A DNA stretch of 17,925 nucleotides from CAWACC01 sp964390695 (GTDB lineage Bacteria; Chlamydiota; Chlamydiia; Chlamydiales; Parachlamydiaceae). The notes below the pieces were generated by a model that made no database searches, had not been told where the DNA came from, and was given only the letters and a program-made list of their open reading frames with translations. The stretch covers positions 1 through 17,925 of the forward strand of contig CAYMKI010000050.1 of NCBI GenBank assembly GCA_964390695.1, written 5' to 3'. Made by a program: the position numbers and the translations under genes. The number at the start of each line of letters is the position of its first letter. Position 1 is the stretch's first letter. Below are positions 1-9,900 of this stretch, piece after piece.

Positions 1-1228
1 CTTCCGGAAGCTGTTCATTAAACAAAGGCGATATCCAATCGCTCATAATAAAAGGTTCTTGCTCGACTTCAACATCCGTATCATGGAACTGGGATTGTAA
101 TGCGACAAGGGTTTCGTTACCCGCAGTTTCCGTCTCAGCAAAAACTTCAACAGGAAGATCTTCTCCGGGTTGATATTCTTCAACTAAAAGATCCTCACCC
201 TTAAAATCAACCTCTTGTTCAGCAAAAAGAGGATCTAGCGCCACTATGGGTTCATGGCCTAAATGCATAGCACTTGCAACGGCATCGCTGCACAATGTTG
301 ATGCGCCGAAGGCGTCATCAAGATCTTCTCCCCTTGCTAAACCTATCTGATCGGGAACTTCGTGTCTTCTTACCCAACCCAAACCAATCTTCTGCGCTTC
401 AGAACCAGAAGCTTTGTTACTGCGCTGATTTATCCGCAGACCAGAATCTTTGGTGGGATTTTCTCTAAAAAATCCCCCATTAGCGGTTTGCAAATAAGCT
501 ATCTGCGACCAGGGAAATTTCATATGGTGCTTATCGCGTTCCACCTGGACCGAAAGAAAAGGTTCTTTTATATAGCTGAAATCTATATCGACGATCCTCT
601 CCTCTTTGTATACTTTGGCACAAAGACCTCCTTGAAAGGAGATCTGTATGAGGTCGGAAGATTTCAGGGACTTTTCTGCCCAGCCATCGGTAATAGCGAT
701 AGCATCGTTTAATAAAATTACCGGCAGCTGGTCGCTATTCTGAAATTCCAAGCTCGATAACCTGCCATTGTAACCGGCAAAGGGTATGGAAGGATGATTT
801 AGGAGAATATAATCCACAAGTATGGGGTCTATCTCTTTTTTTATTTCTTTTGAATTACCACTCAAATCGCTTTCGGAGGCAATGTAGACAAATCTATCTA
901 CAGAGGGTGTGGCCACATAATTTTGTCCGCTGTGGGTGACGTATTGCAATTTAAGCCCCTCGGGTGTTTGCACCGCAGCAATCACCAGTATTTCTTGAGG
1001 GTCGAAATCAAACGAAGTAAAGGTGTAGTTCAAGGCAGGAAGCTTTACAAGAGTGCCGACAAGTTTCGAGCCGCTCTTCAGGACTATTTGGTGTTTATTA
1101 CCCTGAAATTGGGTGCTGATTTCCTCCCAATCTTCATATGAGATAAAGCGCGGCTCCGAAGCGCACAAACTCAAAACTACAGATGACGCTATGAAGACTA
1201 AAGATCCAATAGGTATTTTTCGTTTCAT
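1..1228 (-). CDS. Unrecognised exported protein, C-terminus beyond window edge
   Basis: An uninterrupted minus-strand reading frame of about 409 codons runs from ATG at 1226-1228 to the window edge without a stop, so the gene is partial. The N-terminus (MKRKIPIGSLVFIASSVVLS) has a basic n-region and a hydrophobic core, followed by SLCASEP, which fits a Sec signal peptide. A Cys lies near the expected cleavage site, but Leu precedes it, so a lipobox is doubtful. The mature part is rich in predicted beta strands (for example IVLKSGSKLVGTLVKL). The last roughly 90 visible residues are strongly acidic, with a near-repeat GEDLLVEEYQP / GEDLPVEVFAE. I do not recognise the family. It is probably periplasmic or envelope-associated. 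It is divergent from uvrA, with about 84 nt between the start codons. A purine stretch AAGAGA lies about a dozen bases upstream of the ATG and could be a weak ribosome binding site. Confidence 0.75.
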   Translation of the reverse strand, partial: MKRKIPIGSLVFIASSVVLSLCASEPRFISYEDWEEISTQFQGNKHQIVLKSGSKLVGTLVKLPALNYTFTSFDFDPQEILVIAAVQTPEGLKLQYVTHSGQNYVATPSVDRFVYIASESDLSGNSKEIKKEIDPILVDYILLNHPSIPFAGYNGRLSSLEFQNSDQLPVILLNDAIAITDGWAEKSLKSSDLIQISFQGGLCAKVYKEERIVDIDFSYIKEPFLSVQVERDKHHMKFPWSQIAYLQTANGGFFRENPTKDSGLRINQRSNKASGSEAQKIGLGWVRRHEVPDQIGLARGEDLDDAFGASTLCSDAVASAMHLGHEPIVALDPLFAEQEVDFKGEDLLVEEYQPGEDLPVEVFAETETAGNETLVALQSQFHDTDVEVEQEPFIMSDWISPLFNEQLPE

Positions 1229-1249
1229 CAGTGCAATCTCTTGTGGCAA

Positions 1250-1278
1250 TTGCTTAAATTTTGTTGTATGCTTATTAT
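1250..1278 (+). promoter_or_regulatory. Predicted sigma70-type promoter of uvrA
   Basis: TTGCTT (1250-1255) and TATTAT (1273-1278) are separated by exactly 17 bp. This would place the transcript start near 1285, about 28 nt before the GTG of uvrA. Prediction by eye only. No clear Shine-Dalgarno sequence precedes the GTG. Confidence 0.5.
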
Positions 1279-1312
1279 CGATATTTATAACCCCCTATGA
1301 GATTAAAATAAA

Positions 1313-4300
1313 GTGAATAATCGACAAATCATCCTCAAAAAAGTTAAGGTACATAATTTAAAATCCATAGACCTATCCCTCGATCCGCACGAATTTGTGG
1401 TGTTTACAGGTGTTTCAGGATCAGGAAAGTCGTCAATGGCTTTTGATACGCTGTATGCCGAAGGTCAAAGGCGCTACGTAGAATCACTATCGACGTTTGC
1501 CAGAAGACAGCTGGGAGAGCTTTCAAAACCTGATCTCGAGTCCGCTTCCGGAATCACACCCACGATCTCTATAGAGCAGAAATCGGCAGGCCGCAACCCC
1601 CGGTCTACAGTCGGAACCATGACAGAGATCTATGACTACCTGCGCGTGTTATATGCGCGCATAGCCACGCCACACTGTCCCGTCAGCGGCGAAGCCGTAA
1701 GCCCTCAAAGCCGCGAAAGGATTATCAAGACGATACAAAGCATGCCCGAAGGCAAGAAGATCCTCATCCTCACCCCATATGCCCGCTCCAGAAAAGCCGA
1801 GTTTAAAGAGGATTTTCAAGATCTTTTGCGCAAGGGATTTATGCGGGTTCGCGTGGATGGCAAAGTACTGAACTTAAACGACGAAATCTTTTTGGACAGT
1901 TCGGTGGCGCATGATGTCGATGTCATCATAGACCGCCTAAGCATTCAACCCAACAACAATTCCCGCATTTCCGAGGCGATTACCCAAGCTCTCAACTTCA
2001 GCGACGGCACCTGTATTGTATGGGATAGCGATACCGATGAAGAGCAGCTATTCTCCATGCACGCCTTTTCGCCGAAATCGGGATTGTCTTACCCCTCTTT
2101 AGAGCCGCATGATTTTTCCTTCAATAGTCCTAGTGGCATGTGTCTGAGATGTAATGGTTTGGGTATGGTTAACGAATTCGATCTAGACAAGATCATCGAC
2201 CCTAATCTGAGTATAGCAGAAGATTGCTGCTCCGTAGCAAGCGCTTATTCTACGGTAAGATATGGAAACATCTATGACAATCTTGCTGAGCTTTACAATT
2301 TCAGCGTTCGCACTCCCTGGAAAAAACTATCCGAAAAAGCCAAAAAGATATTCTTATACGGTACCGACAAAAAGTGGACGCGGATGCACTTTGTACATCC
2401 AGTTACCGGAGCACGTTGGACAGATCACATACAGTGGCGCGGAGTGCTTCACGAAGCTCATAATCGCTTTGTAGAAGCTAAAAGCGAATTATATAAAAAT
2501 AAAATGATGCAAATCATGCGCCAAAGCGTATGCCCGGAATGCCATGGATCCAAGCTAAAACCCTATCCCTCCGCGGCAAAAATTCAGGGGATGCGCATCC
2601 ATGAATTATGCCAATTTACCATAGCAAAATGCGCTGCCTTTTTTGACGCTTTAAAACTTAGCCCTCAAGAGTTGTTAATTGCTGAAGAGCTCTTGAAAGA
2701 AATTAAAGAAAGACTGAAATTCTTGATGGAAGTAGGGCTGCATTATCTCACCCTTGACCGCACAGCTCCGACTTTATCCGGAGGCGAATCTCAACGCGTG
2801 CGCCTAGCTTCACAAATAGGCTGCGGACTGGTGGGCATCACCTATATCCTAGATGAACCCTCCATCGGATTGCATCCGCGCGACAACAAAAAGCTCATTG
2901 AAACGCTCAAACATCTACGCGATATGGGCAATACGGTGATTGTCGTCGAACATGATGAAGAGACCATATGGGAAGCTGACAGGATCGTCGACTTCGGTCC
3001 GGGTCCCGGCTGCCGCGGCGGTGAGATTGTCGTTAATGGCGATTTGGTCGACCTGATCCACTCCCCCAACTCCTTGACGGCAGGATACTTAACCGGCAAG
3101 TTAACGATTCCAAAACCAAAAAAAAGGCGAAAACCGAATAAAGAAGTCATTCAAATTACTGGAGCCGTACATCACAACCTAAAAGATATTCAAGTCAAAA
3201 TCCCCTTGGGTATATTCATTGCAGTAACAGGAGTATCCGGATCGGGCAAATCTTCGCTGATCACGGACATCCTCTACCCCGCAGTCGCAAATCAGCTGCA
3301 CCACAGCGAACTGCCGGTTGGCAAGCATAAAGAGATCAAGGGCATCGAGCACATAGACAAAATCATTGCCATCGACCAATCGCCCATAGGTCGGAATCCC
3401 CGCTCTAATCCAGCTACCTATATCAAACTCCTGGATGAAATTCGCGACCTCTTCAGCCAGCTTCCGGAAAGCAAAGCGCGCGGCTACCTTCCGGGAAGAT
3501 TTAGCTTCAACGTCAAAGAAGGCTCATGCTCCCAGTGCGAAGGCATGGGAATGATCAAGATCGATATGGATTTCATGGAAGCCGACTGGGTAGAGTGTCC
3601 GCTTTGCAAAGGCAAGCGTTTCGATCCGGAAACCTTGTCCATCTATTATAAAGGTAAAAACATCCTCGATGTACTTGAAATGGACGTGCTCGAAGCGCTT
3701 GAATTATTTGGAAACATCCCCTCCATCAGGCGCAAACTCGAAACCCTCCAAAAAGTAGGCATGGAGTATATCAAACTCGGTCAATCTTCGACCACCTTGT
3801 CTGGGGGAGAAGCGCAGCGCATCAAGCTAGCCAAGGAACTTGTAAGACCTTCCACAGGAAAGACCCTATACGTCTTGGATGAGCCCACCACAGGCCTGCA
3901 CTTCCACGATATCAAACATCTGCTAGAAGTATTGCACGAGCTCGTCGAACGAGGCAACACCGTTTTGGTTATCGAACACAACATGGATATCGTAAAAACA
4001 GCCGACTGGATCATCGATATCGGACCCGAAGGCGGCGAGTACGGCGGAGAGGTTGTAGCAACGGGAACCCCGGAACAAATTGCTAAACTGCAAACCCCTA
4101 CAGGGCATGCGCTGTATGAAATCCTTAACTACGATCCGAAGTTAAAGATTCAAGAGGCTGTAGAAAAGAAGCAAAATAAAACCAAACGCAAAAAGCTTTT
4201 GGAAAAAGGGATTATCCATAATATCGTAGTCCAGGGCGCAGAGCAAAACAACTTAAAAAATGTCGACGCGGAGATACCTCGCGAGAAAATCACCATATGC

Positions 4301-6979
4301 ACAGGACCATCAGGATCGGGAAAATCCTCGTTTGCTTTTGAAACTGTTTACGCTGAAGGACAACGCCGCTACATTGAATCCCTATCTCCCTATGCAAGGC
4401 AATTTGTCAAGCAGATGCCAAAGCCCAAAGTAGCCCATGTGGAAGGGCTCTCCCCTGCCATTGCCATCGAACAAAAATCCCACGCAGGAAATCCTAGAAG
4501 TACCGTAGGCACCATGACCGAAATTTACGACTACTTGAGGATTTTATATTCCAGAATAGGCATCCCCCACGATCCCGAGACCGGAGAAGAGATCAAAGCC
4601 ATCAGCAAAGAGTGGGTGGTAGAGCGGATTCTGTCTTACCCCGAAGGCGATAAAATCCAGGTACTAGCTCCCATAGATATCAAGAAAACCGAGGATTTTA
4701 ATGATATCGTTCAGAAATTGCGCCGGCAGGGTTTCTTACGAGTGCGTCTGAACGGCAACTATTTCGATCTCGACACCGAAATCGATACTGTAGCTTTTGA
4801 CCGTAAAAGGAAAAACGAACTTTTCTTGGTGATAGATCGCTTAAAAGTAAATCCTCAAATCAAGCACCGCTTGTTCGAAGCCGTTGAAAAGGCTGCTGAA
4901 TTGGGACAAAAAAAACTCGTCATCGACCATGAAAGCCAAGATGTCTTTTTCAATCTGGCTTTTGCCGTAGAAAGCACCGGCAAGTCCTTTCCGGAGATAA
5001 CTCCGCATACCTTTGCCTTCAACACCGCAGAGGGCATGTGCTTAGACTGCTTGGGCTTGGGTTATCAATATGGAGCGAATCTCTTTTACAATCCTGACAT
5101 CATGAGCCAATCCTTAATAGGATTAATGCGTCTTTTTTGGATGGATAAAATCTCAAGATATGCCTTGCAACACCTAGAAATTGTGCTTAAAAAAGAAGGC
5201 ATAGACTCTTCCGTCCTTCTCAAGGACCTCACCCCCAAAGAACTTCAGCTTGTATTCAACGGCTCAACTGAAGATGTCTGGTATACCTCTACGCACGGGT
5301 ACACATTTCGCTGGCTTGGCGTCAATCACGTGCTTGCCAAAGCAGGCAAAAACGCAACGGCGGATATCAAACAAGCGGTGATCCCTTTACTCGAAGAACT
5401 GGAATGCCACTCTTGCAAAGGGGCTAGATTGAATCCCCTGGCCCGCCACGTCACCATTAAAGGGATTTCCATCAGCGATGTCTGTCAAAAACCCATACAG
5501 GAGGCTCTACACTTTGTCGAAACGCTCCAACTGAAAAGCTCCGACACTAAAGTCTTGGAAGAAGTGCTCAAACACCTGAATAACCGCCTGAAATTCTTAT
5601 GCCAAGTGGGCTTGGAGTATCTTGCCCTCAATCGCAGAGCCCCCACCCTCAGCGGCGGCGAAGCACAGCGCATCCGCCTGGCAAGGCAGCTGGGAAGCGG
5701 ACTCACTGGAGTGCTGTATGTATTGGATGAACCGACCATCGGCCTGCACCCCAGAGACAACGATAGGCTTAACCAAGCCCTAAAACAGTTGAAAGACTTA
5801 GGCAACACGTTGATCCTTGTGGAGCACGACCCCCTGACGCTGCAAACGGCAGACTACATCCTCGATTTTGGTCCTCATTCAGGTCTGCATGGCGGCCACA
5901 TAACAGCCAAGGGTTCGCTGAAGCAAATCTTAAGGAATTCCAATTCCTTGACAGGATGTTACCTCTCCGGAAAAGCGGAAATACCCTTGCCCTCTGAACG
6001 CAGACTTACAGATAAAGGTCATATTTCCATCTCCCAAGCTTCATTGAACAATCTTAAAAACGTAAGCGTAGAAATCCCATTGGGCGTTTTCACCTGCTTG
6101 ACGGGAGTATCTGGATCTGGTAAATCGACTTTGATGCAGCAAATCCTGCTGCCTGCTATTGAAAAAGGGCTTTATACCCGTCAAGATATGATCTCTAACG
6201 GCGGAACGGTATCAGGCATTCAACAGATCGACCGAGCGCTGTCTGTCGACCAAAATCCCATTGGCCACACGGCTCGTTCGGATGTGGGCACATATGTCGA
6301 TGTGCTTACCCGCCTGCGCGAGTTTTTTGCTTCGCTGCCATTAGCTAGGGCAAAGGGACTGCAAGGGAAACACTTCAGCTACAACCACCGCCGCGGCATG
6401 TGCTCCTCATGTTGGGGCATGGGCTACCGAAAAATCGAGATGCATTTTCTCCCACCGGTACGTGTGGTCTGCGAGGAATGCAAAGGATTGCGCCTCAACC
6501 CCGTGAGCTTAGAAGTGCAATACCAAGGCAAGAATTTTGGAGAATATCTCGATAAAACCGTGGATGAGGCTCGTAAGATATTTGAAAACCACCCCCGCAT
6601 CACGCGCATCCTTGATACACTCATAGCGGTAGGATTGGGTTACCTGAAGCTCGGACAAGAGATGGCGACACTCTCTGGTGGAGAAGCTCAAAGAGTAAAG
6701 CTCAGCCGCGAGCTAGCCAAAAGGTCCACGGGCAAAACTATTTATCTGATGGATGAACCCACTACAGGTCTCCACTTTGATGATCTCAAAAAGCTCCTGG
6801 CCGTTTTGCACAAATTAGTGGACAAAGGAAATACGGTGGTCATGATCGAGCACAACCTCGAAATGATCCGCAACGCAGACTATGTCATAGAGTTAGGACC
6901 TGAAGCAGGGGAAAAAGGTGGCGAGATCCTCTGCAAGGGAACTCCTGNNNNNNNNNNATGGACTGGCAAATATTTGTGA
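1313..6979 (+). CDS. uvrA: Double-length UvrA, excinuclease ABC subunit A (two tandem UvrA units)
   Basis: UvrA is the DNA-damage sensor of nucleotide excision repair; it loads UvrB on lesions. Bacterial UvrA is normally about 940 residues; this one is 1,888 because two whole copies are fused. Four ABC ATPase modules are visible. Walker A GxSGSGKS motifs lie near residues 33, 640, 997 and 1598. Signature LSGGE(S/A)QR motifs lie near 487, 830, 1448 and 1787. Each has a Walker B (DEPS/T-x-GLH) and a switch EHD/EHN. A linker rich in Lys, around 940-965, joins the halves. The C-terminal C4 zinc module is intact in both halves (CSQC/CPLC near 740-765; CSSC/CEEC near 1697-1722). The first zinc module has lost its first Cys pair in both halves. 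The start is GTG, since no earlier in-frame start gives the usual UvrA N-terminus. Ten Ns interrupt the end, but the frame resumes as WTGKYL-stop, the expected UvrA C-terminus. Confidence 0.97.
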   Translation: MNNRQIILKKVKVHNLKSIDLSLDPHEFVVFTGVSGSGKSSMAFDTLYAEGQRRYVESLSTFARRQLGELSKPDLESASGITPTISIEQKSAGRNPRSTVGTMTEIYDYLRVLYARIATPHCPVSGEAVSPQSRERIIKTIQSMPEGKKILILTPYARSRKAEFKEDFQDLLRKGFMRVRVDGKVLNLNDEIFLDSSVAHDVDVIIDRLSIQPNNNSRISEAITQALNFSDGTCIVWDSDTDEEQLFSMHAFSPKSGLSYPSLEPHDFSFNSPSGMCLRCNGLGMVNEFDLDKIIDPNLSIAEDCCSVASAYSTVRYGNIYDNLAELYNFSVRTPWKKLSEKAKKIFLYGTDKKWTRMHFVHPVTGARWTDHIQWRGVLHEAHNRFVEAKSELYKNKMMQIMRQSVCPECHGSKLKPYPSAAKIQGMRIHELCQFTIAKCAAFFDALKLSPQELLIAEELLKEIKERLKFLMEVGLHYLTLDRTAPTLSGGESQRVRLASQIGCGLVGITYILDEPSIGLHPRDNKKLIETLKHLRDMGNTVIVVEHDEETIWEADRIVDFGPGPGCRGGEIVVNGDLVDLIHSPNSLTAGYLTGKLTIPKPKKRRKPNKEVIQITGAVHHNLKDIQVKIPLGIFIAVTGVSGSGKSSLITDILYPAVANQLHHSELPVGKHKEIKGIEHIDKIIAIDQSPIGRNPRSNPATYIKLLDEIRDLFSQLPESKARGYLPGRFSFNVKEGSCSQCEGMGMIKIDMDFMEADWVECPLCKGKRFDPETLSIYYKGKNILDVLEMDVLEALELFGNIPSIRRKLETLQKVGMEYIKLGQSSTTLSGGEAQRIKLAKELVRPSTGKTLYVLDEPTTGLHFHDIKHLLEVLHELVERGNTVLVIEHNMDIVKTADWIIDIGPEGGEYGGEVVATGTPEQIAKLQTPTGHALYEILNYDPKLKIQEAVEKKQNKTKRKKLLEKGIIHNIVVQGAEQNNLKNVDAEIPREKITICTGPSGSGKSSFAFETVYAEGQRRYIESLSPYARQFVKQMPKPKVAHVEGLSPAIAIEQKSHAGNPRSTVGTMTEIYDYLRILYSRIGIPHDPETGEEIKAISKEWVVERILSYPEGDKIQVLAPIDIKKTEDFNDIVQKLRRQGFLRVRLNGNYFDLDTEIDTVAFDRKRKNELFLVIDRLKVNPQIKHRLFEAVEKAAELGQKKLVIDHESQDVFFNLAFAVESTGKSFPEITPHTFAFNTAEGMCLDCLGLGYQYGANLFYNPDIMSQSLIGLMRLFWMDKISRYALQHLEIVLKKEGIDSSVLLKDLTPKELQLVFNGSTEDVWYTSTHGYTFRWLGVNHVLAKAGKNATADIKQAVIPLLEELECHSCKGARLNPLARHVTIKGISISDVCQKPIQEALHFVETLQLKSSDTKVLEEVLKHLNNRLKFLCQVGLEYLALNRRAPTLSGGEAQRIRLARQLGSGLTGVLYVLDEPTIGLHPRDNDRLNQALKQLKDLGNTLILVEHDPLTLQTADYILDFGPHSGLHGGHITAKGSLKQILRNSNSLTGCYLSGKAEIPLPSERRLTDKGHISISQASLNNLKNVSVEIPLGVFTCLTGVSGSGKSTLMQQILLPAIEKGLYTRQDMISNGGTVSGIQQIDRALSVDQNPIGHTARSDVGTYVDVLTRLREFFASLPLARAKGLQGKHFSYNHRRGMCSSCWGMGYRKIEMHFLPPVRVVCEECKGLRLNPVSLEVQYQGKNFGEYLDKTVDEARKIFENHPRITRILDTLIAVGLGYLKLGQEMATLSGGEAQRVKLSRELAKRSTGKTIYLMDEPTTGLHFDDLKKLLAVLHKLVDKGNTVVMIEHNLEMIRNADYVIELGPEAGEKGGEILCKGTPXXXXWTGKYL
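1313..6979 (+). repeat. Intragenic tandem duplication of the uvrA coding unit
   Basis: Approximately 1313-4150 and 4205-6979 encode homologous full UvrA proteins. Each starts with an HNLK or NNLK motif, then Walker A and the EGQRRY(V/I)ESLS segment, and ends with the second ATPase module. The copies are clearly diverged at both DNA and protein level, so this is an old duplication and not an assembly artefact. Confidence 0.9.
6948..6957. other. Assembly gap (10 N) within the uvrA 3' end
   Basis: Ten Ns follow GGAACTCCTG and precede ATGGACTGGC. The reading frame is kept across the gap as written. Other UvrA ends usually have a few more residues between the GTP and TG(K/Q)(Y/F)L motifs than the four implied here, so the gap length is probably nominal rather than measured. 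Confidence 0.95.
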
Positions 6980-6981
6980 GC

Positions 6982-9900
6982 TTATGTATTAGGATCGATT
7001 CGCAGAGACTTCTCAATCTTATAGCCGTTGGTACGCAATCCCCCTAGCGCATCCACATATTCGAAAGGTACCGGCTTGTCTTTTGCTTCGATCGAAAATG
7101 TATAGGGTTTGGCTCGTTCGTTCTCAAAATCAGAGGGGCTAACCACCAAGGGCACACTTAGAAGCTCCGCCTTTTTCAAGGCGATCTTTCTTAACAATAA
7201 AGAATATTCGGGATTGGCATCGGCAACATAGACCCTTTCCTGAAATAACACCGGATTACCTTCGGCATCTATTAATAGCCGCAGCACTGAGCGTGCCAGG
7301 ATTTTGCCGGAAGGATCGCACACTAAGGCTAAGCGATGCTTTCCATCCAAAGCATAGCCGAGGACTCCCACGTTCAAGCTGGCACTACCATTGACGTTTT
7401 GACAACTTCCCAATACCTCTGTGCCCATCAAGAGGAAGTGGTTGGGATCATCGGTATCGATCATTGTCATTTTGTTCGGAGAAGACTTTTGAGAGGAACG
7501 CAGCAACTGCGAAGCAGCCTCTAGGTCTTGATAGAAGGGAGCTAAGGTCTGTTCTAAACCTTTTATCTTGATACCCTTTAATACATTCAGCTTATTCTCC
7601 AAATTGCTAGGGTCCACCATAAGCTCCATGAGGAGTATTTGCAGCTGAAGTTGTTGCTTCTCTTGGATTTCCCCTGCTGTAAGGTGGCGGTTAGAAAGAG
7701 AGGTTAGCTTTTTTTTTGCCAACTCTAAAGGCGCGTCTAGCCTACTCCAATCACCTTTGCAAGATGAAACAATAGGGAACAACTCCTCTTGCTTTTCAAG
7801 GCCCAGATGGCGGTTTTCTACTGCCATTTTTAAGTTGTCAATCACCCTTATTTCTATGGCTATTTCTTTTAAACTATCTTTGGAAGTTATATCCGCAGCT
7901 GTCAAGGAGACGGGCTGCTGCCAGGTTTTGAAAATTTCAGGATAGCTTGTCTTAATCTGGTTAAGATGGGGATTGTTCTCAACAACATAGCGGATCTGCA
8001 AAAAATTGCCCTGAAGTACAGCGGTAAGAAAACGTTGAAAATAGGGAAACGCTATTGGATTACTTAAATGTTTACCAGCATAGGTAAGCAAAGCTTCCTT
8101 ACCCCTCCACTTGCCCACTGAATCTTGATACAAGGCTGCAAAATCGTCCAGTTTGACTTTGCATTTCTCGACAAACAGTTTTTCTACTGTGGCCTTCAGG
8201 GAGGCAAGATCACTTGACTCACCAAGGTAAGACTCCCCTTTGAAGTTCAGGATATCTGTGATCAACTTTAAGCCTTGGAGACGTTCTTCTGAATTTTTAA
8301 TGCTAAATAAATCTTTTAACAGCTTAATTTTTTTATCATCCTCCAAGGAAGATTTTTCGAGGGCTACCAAAGCAGCTAAAAGCGGCTGTTGAAATTTAGC
8401 ATTGCGGAAGTTTCTATCTTTCGCTATAGCTGCCAGCACTGTTAAATACACCTCTGAACCCTGTATCGGAAATTCTGCCAGAATAAAGCAGGCCAGACGA
8501 GCATGGACAATATCCAAGACACTCTCCCGCAGATGCTTTACCCTATCGGCTTGACTGTCGTGACACCCCCGAAGAAAAACCTCCGTGACAGCCACGCGCA
8601 AATCTTTCGGCAAGACGGCTATTTTATCCACTGCAGAGTTTTTTTGTGAAAGTTCGGCCTTCAATCTATCCAAAAACAAGCTCTGTGGATCTAAAGAGAC
8701 AGCAATCACTTCTTGCATTATCCGAATCCTTAACGCCGGCGAAAACTGAAATAACCTCTCGAAGAGAGGACCATTTTCCTTGAATAACTGCCTAAGATCT
8801 TTGCGGCTTGCACAAAGCGTACATAGGCTCATCCATTGTTCTAAAAATTCTTCTTGTTCTGCTTTAACTTTTTTATCCTTTTCGGCCTCATCCCCTCCAA
8901 TATTATCTTCTTCCGCTTTACTCTTAATCGTAGACATCGTATCTTGCACCCATTGGAGATCTCTCATGTTCATCTCAAATAAAGCAGCGGCTATGCCGAG
9001 GCTTTCTTGGAAAGCTCCGTTCAAATCGCCGGCTTTGAATTGCTTAAACTGCGCCTCAAACTGATTTACGTCGATTCGATACGTCTCGACACCGTTTCCG
9101 TTGCATACTTCAGAATACCCCCCAAAAGCCCTTTTTAAGTCACTGTATTTGAACGAGGAGAATTGCTTAACAAAGCAAGTAAATAGAAATTGGATCAGTT
9201 CCAAATAGCGCAGTTTTCCTTCTACAGACTCTGTATCTAGTAAATAATTCTGAATATTCCGGAGGATTCCAAAAGCATTCTGCTCAGCCCCCAGCTTGGC
9301 GATCTCGATCAGCACCTGCTGTCCCTCCTTTGTAGAGGCGTCGATGCCATAGTTCTGTATGTAATTGGAGACTCCCCAGCCACTTTGCTGAGCCGCCAGT
9401 TTGACGATCTCGATCAACGCTTGCCGTCCTTCCGGCTTAGAGGCGTCGATGCCATAATTCTGTATGTATAAGGAGACTCCACCACCATTTTTCTTAGCCG
9501 CCAGTTTAGCGATTTTAATCAACGCCAGCTGTCCCTCCGGCGTAGAGGCGTCGATGCCATAGCTCTTTATGTATTGGGAGGTATTCAAGCCATTGCACTG
9601 AGCCGCCAGCTGGGCGATCTCAATCATCGCCTGTCGCCCCTCTTCAGTAGATGTATTGATACAAAAATTTTTTATGTATATAGATAGTCCAATTTCATCA
9701 TGCTGAACCGCCAGCTTGGCGATCTCAATCATTGCCAGCTGCCCCTCTTCCGTAGATGCATTGATGCCGAAGTTTTCTATGTTTTCCGCAGTCGAATAAC
9801 CATCTACCTCAGCGGCCTGCTTGGCGATCTCAATCATCGCCTGCTGTCCCTCCGGCGTAGAGGCGTCGATACCATAGTTCTGTAGGTAATCTAAGGTTAA

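Noticed and set aside
274..1316. Short plus-strand ORFs (274-468, 362-712, 923-1141, 1113-1316)
   Set aside because: They lie opposite the long exported-protein frame, overlap one another, and have no ribosome binding sites or protein-like composition.
2842..6691. Several minus-strand ORFs of 60-107 codons opposite uvrA
   Set aside because: Antisense shadows of a highly conserved gene; Ser/Arg/Cys-rich composition and no start signals.
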